From Actinokineospora baliensis (GTDB taxonomy: Bacteria > Actinomycetota > Actinomycetes > Mycobacteriales > Pseudonocardiaceae), in NCBI RefSeq assembly GCF_016907695.1, contig NZ_JAFBCK010000001.1:2597001-2661000 (forward strand): a stretch of 64,000 nt of DNA, given 5' to 3'. The notes below the pieces were generated by a model. It saw nothing but the letters and a program-made list of their open reading frames with translations. It did no database searches and was not told the DNA's origin. Below, piece after piece: positions 48,201 to 55,934 of the stretch. Positions within the stretch are counted from its first letter, which is position 1. The number at the start of each line of letters is the position of its first letter. The translations under genes were made by a program, and so were the position numbers.

Positions 48201-50276
48201 ACCAACCTCGTCGGCAGCGCCAACTACACGCTGACCGAGGACACCCCGGTGAACCGGTTGGACGGCAAGGAGACCGTGGGCAACACCGGTGGCACGCTGT
48301 CGCCGCCGAACGCGATCACCGGCATCTCGCTCGCGGGCGGTGAGGACGCCACCGGGTACAACTTCGGCGAGGTCGTCCCGTCCTCGATCTCGGGTCTGGT
48401 GACCAACAACGGCTCCACGCCGAGCCCGCTCGCGGGGGTCACGATCACGCTGACCGGCCTCGACGACCTCGGCAACCCGGTCAACCTGACGACCACCACG
48501 GGTGTCGACGGCACGTACACCTTCACCAACCTGCGGCCGGGCGGGAACTACACCCTCGCCGAGACCCAGCCCAACGGCTACGGGCAGGGTTCGTCGGAGG
48601 CCGGTAGCGAGGGCGGCGACGACTCGTTGCCGAACTACATCACCAACATCGACCTCGACCCGAACAAGTCGATCACCGGCTACAACTTCACCGACAACTT
48701 CACGGTGCTGGAGGGCATTGTCTTCCAGGACAACCGGCCGACTCCGTCCACCCCGCCCAACGGCGTCCAGGACAGTGGCGAGCCGGGCATCCCGGATGTG
48801 GTCCTGCACCTGACCGGTACCGACGTCAACGGCCTCACGGTCAACGTGACCGCGACCAGCAAGGGCGATGGGTCTTACATCTTCCCCGAGCTGGTGGCGG
48901 GCACCTACTCGCTGACCGAGGACCAGCCGGACAACTACAACGACGGCACCGACACCCCGGGCAACAGCGGTGGTGCGAGCAGCGGGTCGGACACGATCAC
49001 GCCGATCACCCTGGTGGCGGGCGAGAACGCGGCGGGCTACCTGTTCGCCGAGCTGCCGGACTCGATCGGCGGCCGCGTGTGGGTCGACCTCGACGGCGAC
49101 GGCGTGATCGACGTGGACGAGACGACCTTCCTGCCCGGGGTCACCGTGACCCTGCAGGACGGCAACGGCGTCCAGATCGGGACTTCGACCACGACCGACA
49201 GCAACGGGCACTACCTGTTCGCGAACCTGCCGCTTGGCGACTACATCATCGTCGAGAGCCAGCCCACCGGGTACGGGTCGACCACGCCGAACGTGGTGCC
49301 GGTGACGCTGGAGCAGCTCAACCCGAACACCGTTGACGGCAAGGTCATCAACTTCGGCGAGCAGCACGGCAAGATCGGCGACTTCGTCTGGGACGACACC
49401 AACGGCAACGGCCTGCAGGACTCCGGTGAACCGGGGATCGGCGGGGTGACCGTGACGCTCTACAACGACGCGGGCAGCCCGATCACGACCACGACCACCG
49501 ACTCCAACGGCAAGTACGTGTTCGCCGACCTGGTCGCGGGCACCTACTACGTCGGTGTCTCGCTGCCCGCGGGCAAGGCGTTCACCAAGCCCAACGTCCA
49601 GGGTGACGCGACCAACTCGGACTTCAGCTGGGTCACCGGGGTCACCGCCGCGCTGGCCATCGAGCCGGGCGGCGACGGCCGGATCCCGCAGCTGTCCGAT
49701 GTGGACGCGGGCCTGATCAACCGGGTGATCGACCTGGCGGTGGGGGTCAGCACCCCGACGCCGTCGGCCAACGTCGGCCAGAAGGTCATCTTCACCTCGG
49801 TGGTGTCCAACACCGGCAACACGCCGGTGCAGGGCGCGCGCACCACGATCACCGTGCCGAACGGACTGCGGATCGACTCGGTCGGCGGTGAGGCCGTCCC
49901 GGCGGCGAGCTCGCAGGACATCAACGCCGCGGCGGCGGTGCTGTGGCAGTGCACCGTGGCGGGCCAGGTCGCGACCTGCGTCACCGACGCGGTGATCCTG
50001 CCCGGCCAGCAGCTCGGCGCGATCACGGTGAACACCACCGCGACGACCACGGTCCGCGACACCACCGCGGTGGCGAACGTGACCCTGGCCGACGGGACGC
50101 CGGACGACAACGTGCTCAACAACGCGGCCGTGGTCACCGTCGGCGTCACCGCAGGCGACGAGCTGGTGGACACCGGTGCCGACGTCAAGTGGCCGTTCTT
50201 CGGCGGTCTGTTCCTGCTGCTCGTGGGTGCGGTCACGGTGTTCGTGACCCGCAAGCGCAAGCACGGTAGCGAGTGA
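45258..50276 (+). CDS. Sortase-anchored surface protein with SdrD-B-like repeats
   Basis: 1672 aa. Signal peptide 1-37; N-terminal adhesin-like domain ~38-395 rich in Asn/Thr; two DUF11-like domains ~396-590 (SITKTLNAPGPYRAGDPVTYNF; IDITKVPDKANYTTGETITF); then eight SdrD-B/Cna-B-type repeats to about 1490, each starting like SLAGVVFDDYDNDGTKDAGEPGI and ending in a YTVTETQP-type strand; a final DUF11-like domain; and the sorting signal LVDTG at 1636-1640, hydrophobic helix and RKRKHGSE tail. A long, stiff, Ca2+-binding-type stalk presented on the cell wall, perhaps on hyphae or spores. ATG 45258 with GGGGAG. Terminator follows. Confidence 0.93.
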   Translation: MSITRAVRRGLAVALASVTAAAGVVVLVAAPVEAAVVRPFTLNYDKEIYGDFYQAGNGNMQCPSITDPVDPFGEAQENCATSQDRSYTANTGINDSFYMRWADVDGSGATYNSSTGTVTVPAGAKIDYARLNWAGDTGTIRLADGTISTDPGCNTRQFVDGAGTAILPSGTPESTSVRLTVGGVTTAYAPQVVSRDALANVPNSQPQFYTAYANVTTQVSTNLTTGSAQTITLGNVWSPQGFGCFAGWSLVVVWYFDTPNADAPAKREVYIYDGHVRQSSADAATTTTVSGFRVGDNNVRVGVTAYEGDFNITGDSFSINGTAVGEPLSPGTTNNFFVSNAEHDANPNPANNMSVDSKILATNLITTGSTSATLTFATSGDTYLAENLVLSVPIPSISITKTLNAPGPYRAGDPVTYNFSVVSPGGSNATSVTVDDPLVADCDEVIGTLLADVPYTYSCTGAAGSTDFTNTATATGTDPFGDQITGTGTVDVDVVNPSIDITKVPDKANYTTGETITFTITVHNDGDSNITGIAVTDPTVPSCANASIGTLGAGGSTSYTCTATAPITGDSNTATVNGTDVLGAPISDSATASAPTVGTISGRVFADRLNNGTYNPGSTQYDTGISGVTVTLTGTTAGGSPVNIPATTAADGTFEFTTVQAGTYVVTETQPTAYDDGTDTPGTIGSSGGNDVVNITLTSGQSSTGNLFAERPTSSLAGNVYLDADNSGTINGAETGISGVTVTLTGTDSDGNAITLTATSAATTGLYSFPDLRPGTYTVTETQPGAYSDGKETLGTASGTLSPPNAISAITLPARTNATGYLFGEYVAVSISGTVQDDGGNGIANVTIALSGSATSSTTTAPNGTFSFTNLAPGTYTITETQPTGYGDGPETNGTPAGNVSVNDVISGIVVSSGNTGTGYIFAEDRGSLAGVVFDDYDNDGTKDAGEPGIAASVHLTGTDANGTVVNQTVTSNGTTGVYTFTNLVGSANYTLTEDTPVNRLDGKETVGNTGGTLSPPNAITGISLAGGEDATGYNFGEVVPSSISGLVTNNGSTPSPLAGVTITLTGLDDLGNPVNLTTTTGVDGTYTFTNLRPGGNYTLAETQPNGYGQGSSEAGSEGGDDSLPNYITNIDLDPNKSITGYNFTDNFTVLEGIVFQDNRPTPSTPPNGVQDSGEPGIPDVVLHLTGTDVNGLTVNVTATSKGDGSYIFPELVAGTYSLTEDQPDNYNDGTDTPGNSGGASSGSDTITPITLVAGENAAGYLFAELPDSIGGRVWVDLDGDGVIDVDETTFLPGVTVTLQDGNGVQIGTSTTTDSNGHYLFANLPLGDYIIVESQPTGYGSTTPNVVPVTLEQLNPNTVDGKVINFGEQHGKIGDFVWDDTNGNGLQDSGEPGIGGVTVTLYNDAGSPITTTTTDSNGKYVFADLVAGTYYVGVSLPAGKAFTKPNVQGDATNSDFSWVTGVTAALAIEPGGDGRIPQLSDVDAGLINRVIDLAVGVSTPTPSANVGQKVIFTSVVSNTGNTPVQGARTTITVPNGLRIDSVGGEAVPAASSQDINAAAAVLWQCTVAGQVATCVTDAVILPGQQLGAITVNTTATTTVRDTTAVANVTLADGTPDDNVLNNAAVVTVGVTAGDELVDTGADVKWPFFGGLFLLLVGAVTVFVTRKRKHGSE

Positions 50277-50290
50277 TCGCCAGCTAGCTG

Positions 50291-50330
50291 ACGGAAGGGC
50301 CCGCCGGGAGTTCCCGGCGGGCCCTTCCGT
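50291..50330 (+). terminator. Very strong terminator after the surface protein gene
   Basis: Perfect 18-bp stem (50291-50308 with 50313-50330), tetraloop AGTT, followed by CTGTTGT. One of the most stable hairpins in the window. Confidence 0.93.
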
Positions 50331-50502
50331 CTGTTGTGGACAGTCCGATCGTCGGTTGCGTGATCACGGCCCGTCATGCGTCCGCCGCCCGTTCGTTATG
50401 AGATTTCACCTGTTCAGCCCAAATAGTCGATCAAGGACTTGTGCGCATCGGCGGAGCGTCGTAAACCATCACCCATTAGTGGCGTAAGTGGGTGGAGGCG
50501 CA

Positions 50503-51213
50503 ATGGGACAGCCGGTGAACGCGAACTGGCAGGGGTTCTGGTCTGACTTGCCGCACGAGCGGGGGTTGGCCATCTGGGACAGTGCGCCGGGGGTGACCGC
50601 GACCGCGCACCTGCCGCTGTTCGAGCAGCACTTCGCCGTCGACCTCCCGCTGCTCGACGTCGGCTGCGGCAACGGCACCCAGTCCGCCGCGCTGGCCGAG
50701 CACTACGGCCGGGTCCTCGGCCTCGACTTCGCGCCCGCCGCCATCGAGCACGCCCGCGCCCTGCACCCCTCCGGCGTCGACTTCCGCACCTTCGACCTCG
50801 CCGACCTCGACGCCGCCGCGGCTCTGCACGCCGAACTGGGCGACGCCAACATCTACATGCGCGGCGTCCTGCACCAGATGCCCGACGAGCGCCGCGCCGA
50901 CGCCGCCGCGGCACTGGCCACCCTGGTGGGCGCCACCGGCCACCTCTTCGCCGTCGAACTCGCCCCGGCCGCGGGCGACACGATCAAGGACGCCCTGTCC
51001 CAGAGCCCGACCGCCGTCCCCAAGATGCGCCAGGTCTTCAAGCACAACCTCACCCCCGCCGCCTGGGTCGACGGCAAGCTCCAGGAGTTGCTCACCGGCG
51101 CGGGCCTGGCCATCCTCGACTCCGGCCCGATCACCCTCCAAGGCACCGACACCCTCCCCAACGGCGACCGCCTCGACCTGCCGATGACCTATGCGGTGGC
51201 CCGAGCGGGCTAG
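50503..51213 (+). CDS. Class I SAM-dependent methyltransferase
   Basis: 236 aa. Motif I LLDVGCGNGTQSAALAEHYGRVLGLDFA at ~50-77 binds SAM; FRTFDLADLD is motif II region and MRGVLHQMPDERRADA the post-I/III helix. The type is that of small-molecule methyltransferases (YcgJ-like). Substrate unknown; the tail lacks a DNA or RNA binding domain. ATG 50503 with GGTGGAGG at the right distance. Not obviously in an operon with the next gene. Confidence 0.85.
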   Translation: MGQPVNANWQGFWSDLPHERGLAIWDSAPGVTATAHLPLFEQHFAVDLPLLDVGCGNGTQSAALAEHYGRVLGLDFAPAAIEHARALHPSGVDFRTFDLADLDAAAALHAELGDANIYMRGVLHQMPDERRADAAAALATLVGATGHLFAVELAPAAGDTIKDALSQSPTAVPKMRQVFKHNLTPAAWVDGKLQELLTGAGLAILDSGPITLQGTDTLPNGDRLDLPMTYAVARAG

Positions 51214-51297
51214 CGCCACCGGCGGTTCGCGGATGATCCGTGCCACGACGGGTCCCCGCGCCCCGGCCCGCTGGATAGGGTCGGGGCGTGGTGGACC

Positions 51298-51945
51298 GTG
51301 ATTGAGCAGATCCTGCCCGCCGCCGTCGTGGCGGTGGAGGCGTTCGTCGACCCGCCGGGGGCTTCGCTGCTGCCGGAGGAGGAGCCGTTCGTCGCGAAAG
51401 CCGTGGACAAGCGCAGGCGCGAGTACACGACCGTGCGGCATTGTGCGCGAACGGCGTTGGTGCGGCTCGGGCGGGAACCGGTGGCCATCCTGCCGGGCGA
51501 GAAGGGCGCGCCCCAGTGGCCCACGGGCGTGGTGGGCAGCATGACGCACTGCGCCGGGTACCGGGCCGCGGTCCTGGCTGAGCAGTCCGAGATCACCACG
51601 GTCGGCATCGACGCCGAGCCGCACGTGGGGCTGCCGGACGGGGTGCTGGACGCGGTGAGCCTGCCCGACGAGCGCGAGCACCTGGCCGACCTGGCCGCGC
51701 GGGCGCCGCAGGTGCACTGGGACAAGCTGCTCTTCGCCGCCAAGGAGAGCGTCTACAAGGCGTGGTTCCCGTTGGCGCGCAAGTGGTTGGGCTTCTCCGA
51801 GGCCCGCATCCGACTCGCCGAGGACGGCACCTACACCGCCGACCTCCTCGTCCCCGGCCCGACCGTCAACGGCACCGAACTCACCGGCTTCACCGGCCGC
51901 TGGACCACCGGCGATGGCCTGGTCATCGCCGCCATCGCGCTCTAA
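51298..51945 (+). CDS. 4'-phosphopantetheinyl transferase (EntD/PptT-type)
   Basis: 215 aa. Contains the P-pant transferase motifs GSMTHCAGYRAAVLA, VGIDAEPH (Mg2+ ligands Asp and Glu) and FAAKESVYKAWFPLARKWL. Transfers phosphopantetheine from CoA to carrier proteins of fatty acid, polyketide and nonribosomal peptide synthases. The EntD-like N-terminal extension (DKRRREYTTVRHCAR) binds CoA. Starts at GTG 51298 with a poor ribosome binding site; a TAGGGT box about 15 bases upstream suggests a very short leader. Confidence 0.92.
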   Translation: MIEQILPAAVVAVEAFVDPPGASLLPEEEPFVAKAVDKRRREYTTVRHCARTALVRLGREPVAILPGEKGAPQWPTGVVGSMTHCAGYRAAVLAEQSEITTVGIDAEPHVGLPDGVLDAVSLPDEREHLADLAARAPQVHWDKLLFAAKESVYKAWFPLARKWLGFSEARIRLAEDGTYTADLLVPGPTVNGTELTGFTGRWTTGDGLVIAAIAL

Positions 51946-52077
51946 ACCCGGAACGATCCGCGCCCGAGGCCCGCAACACCCCGTCCCCGCCCTGGTGACC
52001 TGCGGCGACGGGGCGGCTCTGTTCCGGGAATAGCGCGGCTGTTGTCCGAGGGCATTGCTTGTCGATTTCCGCTGAAT

Positions 52078-52111
52078 ACCTTCCTCAACGAAACCCCTGC
52101 GTGAGGAAGGT
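52078..52111 (+). promoter_or_regulatory. Hairpin covering the ribosome binding site of the metallophosphatase gene
   Basis: ACCTTCCTCA (52078-52087) pairs perfectly with TGAGGAAGGT (52102-52111), 14-base loop. The 3' arm is the whole Shine-Dalgarno sequence GAGGAAGG of the gene starting at 52120, so the folded leader would block ribosome binding. Confidence 0.6.
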
Positions 52112-52119
52112 TCGACCCG

Positions 52120-53841
52120 ATGGACGCGAAACGACGATGGTTGGCCGCGACTGCGGCCCTGTGCGCGGTCGGCGGTGTGACCGGGTGGTTGTCGAGTTCG
52201 GTCTCCGCCCAGCAGCCCGCCGCCGCCGAGGTTGTGGTGGTGGGGGCCGGGGACATCTGCGGCTCCAACTGCAAGCAGACCGCTGACCTGGTGAAAGCCG
52301 CCAACCCGGCGGCGGTGTTCACCACCGGCGACAACGCTTACGAGAACGGCTCGCTCAGCGATTACCGGACCTACTACGAACCCGCGTGGGGCCAGTTCCG
52401 GTCATTGATCAAACCGACCCCCGGCAACCACGAATACCAAACCAGCGGCGCCGCCGGGTATTGGGACTACTTCAACGGGGCGGGCAACAACACCGGCCCG
52501 GCGGGGGAGCGCGGCAAGGGGTACTACAGCTGGGACGTCGGTGACTGGCACTTCGTGGCGTTGAACAGCAACATCACCATGTCCGCCGGGTCCGCGCAGG
52601 AGGTGTGGCTGCGCAACGACCTCAAGTCCACCGCCAAGCCGTGCACCGCCGCGTACTTCCACCACCCGCTGTTCACCCGCGGCTCGCACAGCCCGACCAC
52701 CGCCGCGCGGCCGCTGTGGCAGGCGCTCTACGACAACAAGGCCGACCTGATCCTCAACGGCCACGACCACAACTACCAGCGCTACGCCCCGCAGCGGCCC
52801 GACGGCACCGCGGACGCGACCAACGGCATCCGGCAGGTCCTGGTCGGCACCGGCGGCCGCGCGTTCTACACGTTCTCCCGCACGATGCCCAACATCGAGG
52901 CCAGCAACGACAACACCTACGGCATCCTCAAGCTGACGCTGAGCGCCACCGGCTACCGCGGCCAGTTCGTGCCCGTCGCGGGCCGCACGTTCACCGACGA
53001 CTTCTCCGGGTCCTGCAAGCCCAAGGGCACCAGCGGCGGGTTCTCGCTGACCGCCGACCCGGCGACGGTCGCGCCGGGCGGGTCGACCACGACCAAGGTG
53101 ACCGTCAGCGGGAGCGGGTCGGCGAACCTGTCGCTGTCCGGGCTGCCCGCGGGGGTCACGGCGAGCATCGCGCCGAACCCGGTCACCGCGCCCGGCGCCG
53201 CGACGGTCACGCTCAACGCCGCGTCCACCGCGACACCCGGGACCAGCACGGTCACGGTCAGCGGAACGGTCGCGGGGCAGACCAAGACGACGACGTTCGC
53301 GCTCACCGTGGGAACCCCCAGCAGTGACGTCTACTTCGACGACTTCGAGCGCGACACCGGGTGGACGGTCGACCCGGCGGGCACCGCGACGACCGGGGCG
53401 TGGGAACGCGGAGACCCGGAGGCGACGGCGGAGAACGGCGACAAGCAGCTCGGCACGACGACCAGCGGGACGAACAACCTGGTCACCGGCCGTCTCGCGG
53501 GGTCAGGCGCGGGCAGCTACGACGTCGACGGCGGGTGGACCGCGATGCGCTCGCCCGCGATCTCCCTGCCCAGCGGCGCGCTGCGGCTGTCGTTGCGGTG
53601 GAGTGCCGGGCTCGGCGCCAACGCGTCCACAGAGGACTACTTCCGGGTGAAGGTCGGCGACAAGGTGGTGCTGGAGCAGAAGGGGACCGGCGCGCACGTC
53701 AACGGGTCGTGGCGCACGGCGTCGGTAGACCTGTCCGCCTTCGCCGGGCAGAGCGTGCGCATCGTCGTCGAGGCGGCCGACGTCGGGGCGACGAGCCTGG
53801 TGGAGGCCCAGGTCGACGACGTCCGGATCACCCGGGGCTAG
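52120..53841 (+). CDS. Secreted calcineurin-like metallophosphatase with C-terminal beta domains
   Basis: 573 aa. Signal peptide 1-30. Metallophosphoesterase core ~37-300 with the metal motifs GAGDICG, TTGDNAY, PGNHEY, FHHPLF and NGHDHNYQR, as in purple-acid-like phosphatases. An Ig-like/NEW3-type domain ~310-400 ([20 protein letters not shown]) and a MAM/jelly-roll-like end (~405-573, [19 protein letters not shown]). Likely releases phosphate from organic esters outside the cell. Its ribosome binding site is hidden in a hairpin. Four bases before the next gene. Confidence 0.9.
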   Translation: MDAKRRWLAATAALCAVGGVTGWLSSSVSAQQPAAAEVVVVGAGDICGSNCKQTADLVKAANPAAVFTTGDNAYENGSLSDYRTYYEPAWGQFRSLIKPTPGNHEYQTSGAAGYWDYFNGAGNNTGPAGERGKGYYSWDVGDWHFVALNSNITMSAGSAQEVWLRNDLKSTAKPCTAAYFHHPLFTRGSHSPTTAARPLWQALYDNKADLILNGHDHNYQRYAPQRPDGTADATNGIRQVLVGTGGRAFYTFSRTMPNIEASNDNTYGILKLTLSATGYRGQFVPVAGRTFTDDFSGSCKPKGTSGGFSLTADPATVAPGGSTTTKVTVSGSGSANLSLSGLPAGVTASIAPNPVTAPGAATVTLNAASTATPGTSTVTVSGTVAGQTKTTTFALTVGTPSSDVYFDDFERDTGWTVDPAGTATTGAWERGDPEATAENGDKQLGTTTSGTNNLVTGRLAGSGAGSYDVDGGWTAMRSPAISLPSGALRLSLRWSAGLGANASTEDYFRVKVGDKVVLEQKGTGAHVNGSWRTASVDLSAFAGQSVRIVVEAADVGATSLVEAQVDDVRITRG

Positions 53842-53844
53842 CTG

Positions 53845-55023
53845 GTGTACACGCGCGAAGTTCCGCGCGGGGGAGCACGGTCGGTGGCTGGCATGCCCTC
53901 GACCGTGCTCGCCCTCGGCGTGGTCAGCCTGCTCACCGACATCTCGGCGGAGATGGTCACCGCGTTCCTGCCGATGTACCTGGTCTACGGTCTGGGTGCC
54001 GGATACCTGCAGCTCGGCGTCGTCGACGGCGTCTACACCGGTGCCACCGCGCTGTTGCGCCTCGTGGGCGGTCACCTGGCCGACCGCACCGGTCGGCCCA
54101 AGTCGGTCGCCCTCGTCGGGTACGGGCTGTCCGCGGTGACCAAGCTCGGCTTCCCGGCGGCGGGGGCGTCGTTGCCGCTGATCGGCGGGTTGGTCGCGCT
54201 GGACCGGGCGGGCAAGGGCATCCGCACCGGCCCGCGCGACGCCATGATCACCCTCGTCAGCCCGCCCGCGGTGCTCGGCCGGGCCTTCGGCGTGCACCGG
54301 ACGTTGGACACGATCGGCGCGCTGCTCGGTCCGGTGGTCGCGTTCGCCCTGATCGCGGCGGCCGCGCCGGGGTCGGTGTTCGTGGTGAGCTTCGCGTTCG
54401 CCGTGGCCGGGGTGATCGTGTTGGCCGTGTGGGTGCGGGATCCGGGGGTGCGGGTGCCCCGCGAGAAGGTCGACTTCCGGGTTTTGCTGCGACCGGAGTT
54501 CCGGCGCGCGGCGGTGGTGGCGACCGTGCTCGGGTTCGTCACGGTCAGCGACGCGTTCCTGCTTCTGGCGGCCCAGCAGCGCACCGGCGTCGACCCGAGG
54601 TGGTTGCCGCTGCTGCCGGTCGGCATCGCGGTGACCTTCCTGACCTGCGCGCTCCCGGTGGGTCGGCTGGCCGACCGGGTCGGCCGGTGGCGGGTGTTCC
54701 TCGGCGGCCACCTGCTGTTGCTCGCGGTGTACGCGCTGCTGCTGGTCGGCGGCAACTGGGTCGTGCTGGTTGCCGCCCTCGGTCTGCACGGCTTGTTCTA
54801 CGCCGCCACCGACGGCGTCCTCATGGCCTGCGTCGGCCCGTTGGTGCCCGACGGCCAGCTCGCCAGCGGGCTGGCGGTGGTGCAGACCGCGCAAGCGCTT
54901 GCCAGGACGTGCGCGGCGGTCGTGTTCGGGGCCGTCGCCGCGTACGGCGGGCTCGGTGTGTCCTTTGTGTACTTCGGCATCGCCCTTCTCGGGGCGATCG
55001 CGGTCGCCTGGAGGTGGCGGTGA
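53845..55023 (+). CDS. MFS transporter
   Basis: 392 aa, about eleven to twelve TM helices. Motif A GGHLADRTGRPKSVALVG between TM2 and TM3, repeated weakly as GRLADRVGRWRVF in the second half; KGIRTGPRDAMI after TM4. This is the small MFS clade near YfcJ/FSR-type efflux proteins. Drug or metabolite efflux likely; substrate unknown. GTG 53845 lies four bases after the phosphatase stop and the end overlaps the following propeller gene by four bases (GTGA). Confidence 0.85.
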   Translation: MYTREVPRGGARSVAGMPSTVLALGVVSLLTDISAEMVTAFLPMYLVYGLGAGYLQLGVVDGVYTGATALLRLVGGHLADRTGRPKSVALVGYGLSAVTKLGFPAAGASLPLIGGLVALDRAGKGIRTGPRDAMITLVSPPAVLGRAFGVHRTLDTIGALLGPVVAFALIAAAAPGSVFVVSFAFAVAGVIVLAVWVRDPGVRVPREKVDFRVLLRPEFRRAAVVATVLGFVTVSDAFLLLAAQQRTGVDPRWLPLLPVGIAVTFLTCALPVGRLADRVGRWRVFLGGHLLLLAVYALLLVGGNWVVLVAALGLHGLFYAATDGVLMACVGPLVPDGQLASGLAVVQTAQALARTCAAVVFGAVAAYGGLGVSFVYFGIALLGAIAVAWRWR

Positions 55024-55934
55024 AGAAGCTCATCGGTGTCGGTGCCCTGGTCGCCCTGGTGGCGGCGACGGTGACCTACGTTGTCGTCGCCGCCGACCCC
55101 GGGGACCAGATCGACCTCACCGCGCCCGATTCCCTGCTGTACGTGGAGAACGGCCACGTGGGTCGCGCACCGATCGCCCAGCCCGGGTCTGGCCGCTCCA
55201 GCGGCATGTCCTGCCTGCGCGTCTACTCCGCCGCCTCCACCACCGTGTGCCTCCGCGCGGTGGCCGTCCCCCCGAGCTTCGAAGCCGCCGTCTACTCCGG
55301 TAACGAACTCGAGAAGACCCTGCCGCTGGACGGAACCCCGAGCCGCGCCCGGGTCTCCCCGTCCGGCCGCCTAGTAGCGTGGACGGTCTTCCGTGAAGGC
55401 GACTCGTACATGCCCGCGGGCTACTTCTCCACCACAGCGGGCATCTACGACCGTCAGACCGGCACCCTCTACGGCTCCATGGAGGACTTCACCGTCCAGG
55501 GCATCGACTCCCACGACCGCAACTTCTGGGGCATCACCTTCACCCCCGATGACAAGGGCTTCTACGCCACCCTCTCCACCAACAACACCACCTGGCTGGT
55601 CAAGGGCGACCTGGCCACCCGGACCATGACCCCCATCCGCGAGAACGTGGAGTGCCCGTCCCTTTCACCGGATGGCACCCGCATCGCCTACAAGAAGCGC
55701 ATAGGCGACCACTGGCGCCTCCACGTCTTGACCCTCGCAACCAACACCGAAGCCCCACTAGGCGAACCTGAGGAGGTCGACGACCAAGCCGCCTGGCTCG
55801 ACAACGACACCGTGGCGTACTCCCGTTCCTCCGGCGGCAACGGCCCACCCGCCATCTACCGGTTGCCTATAGGCCCCAACGCGACTCCGGTGCTGCTCAA
55901 GTCGAACGCCACATCCCCAGCGTTAGTCCGGTAG
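55020..55934 (+). CDS. Membrane-anchored TolB-like beta-propeller protein
   Basis: 304 aa. Single N-terminal TM/signal anchor (residues 5-24, no clear cleavage site), then repeats such as SPSGRLVAWTVF, FTPDDKGFYATLS, SLSPDGTRIAYKKR and WLDNDTVAYS, the WD40-like/TolB PD40 pattern. Such proteins bind ligands or wall components outside the membrane. Coupled to the MFS gene by GTGA; after GGAGG. The stop lies inside the end of the convergent ABC permease gene (12 bases). Confidence 0.8.
   Translation: MKKLIGVGALVALVAATVTYVVVAADPGDQIDLTAPDSLLYVENGHVGRAPIAQPGSGRSSGMSCLRVYSAASTTVCLRAVAVPPSFEAAVYSGNELEKTLPLDGTPSRARVSPSGRLVAWTVFREGDSYMPAGYFSTTAGIYDRQTGTLYGSMEDFTVQGIDSHDRNFWGITFTPDDKGFYATLSTNNTTWLVKGDLATRTMTPIRENVECPSLSPDGTRIAYKKRIGDHWRLHVLTLATNTEAPLGEPEEVDDQAAWLDNDTVAYSRSSGGNGPPAIYRLPIGPNATPVLLKSNATSPALVR

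Noticed and set aside
47043..49650. Recurrent ~300-base similarity blocks
   Set aside because: They are the protein-level SdrD-B repeats of one gene, not a DNA repeat array.
46524..50264. 1246-codon minus-strand frame opposite the surface protein
   Set aside because: Repetitive only because the SdrD-B repeats are; no signal peptide, start site or domain of its own.
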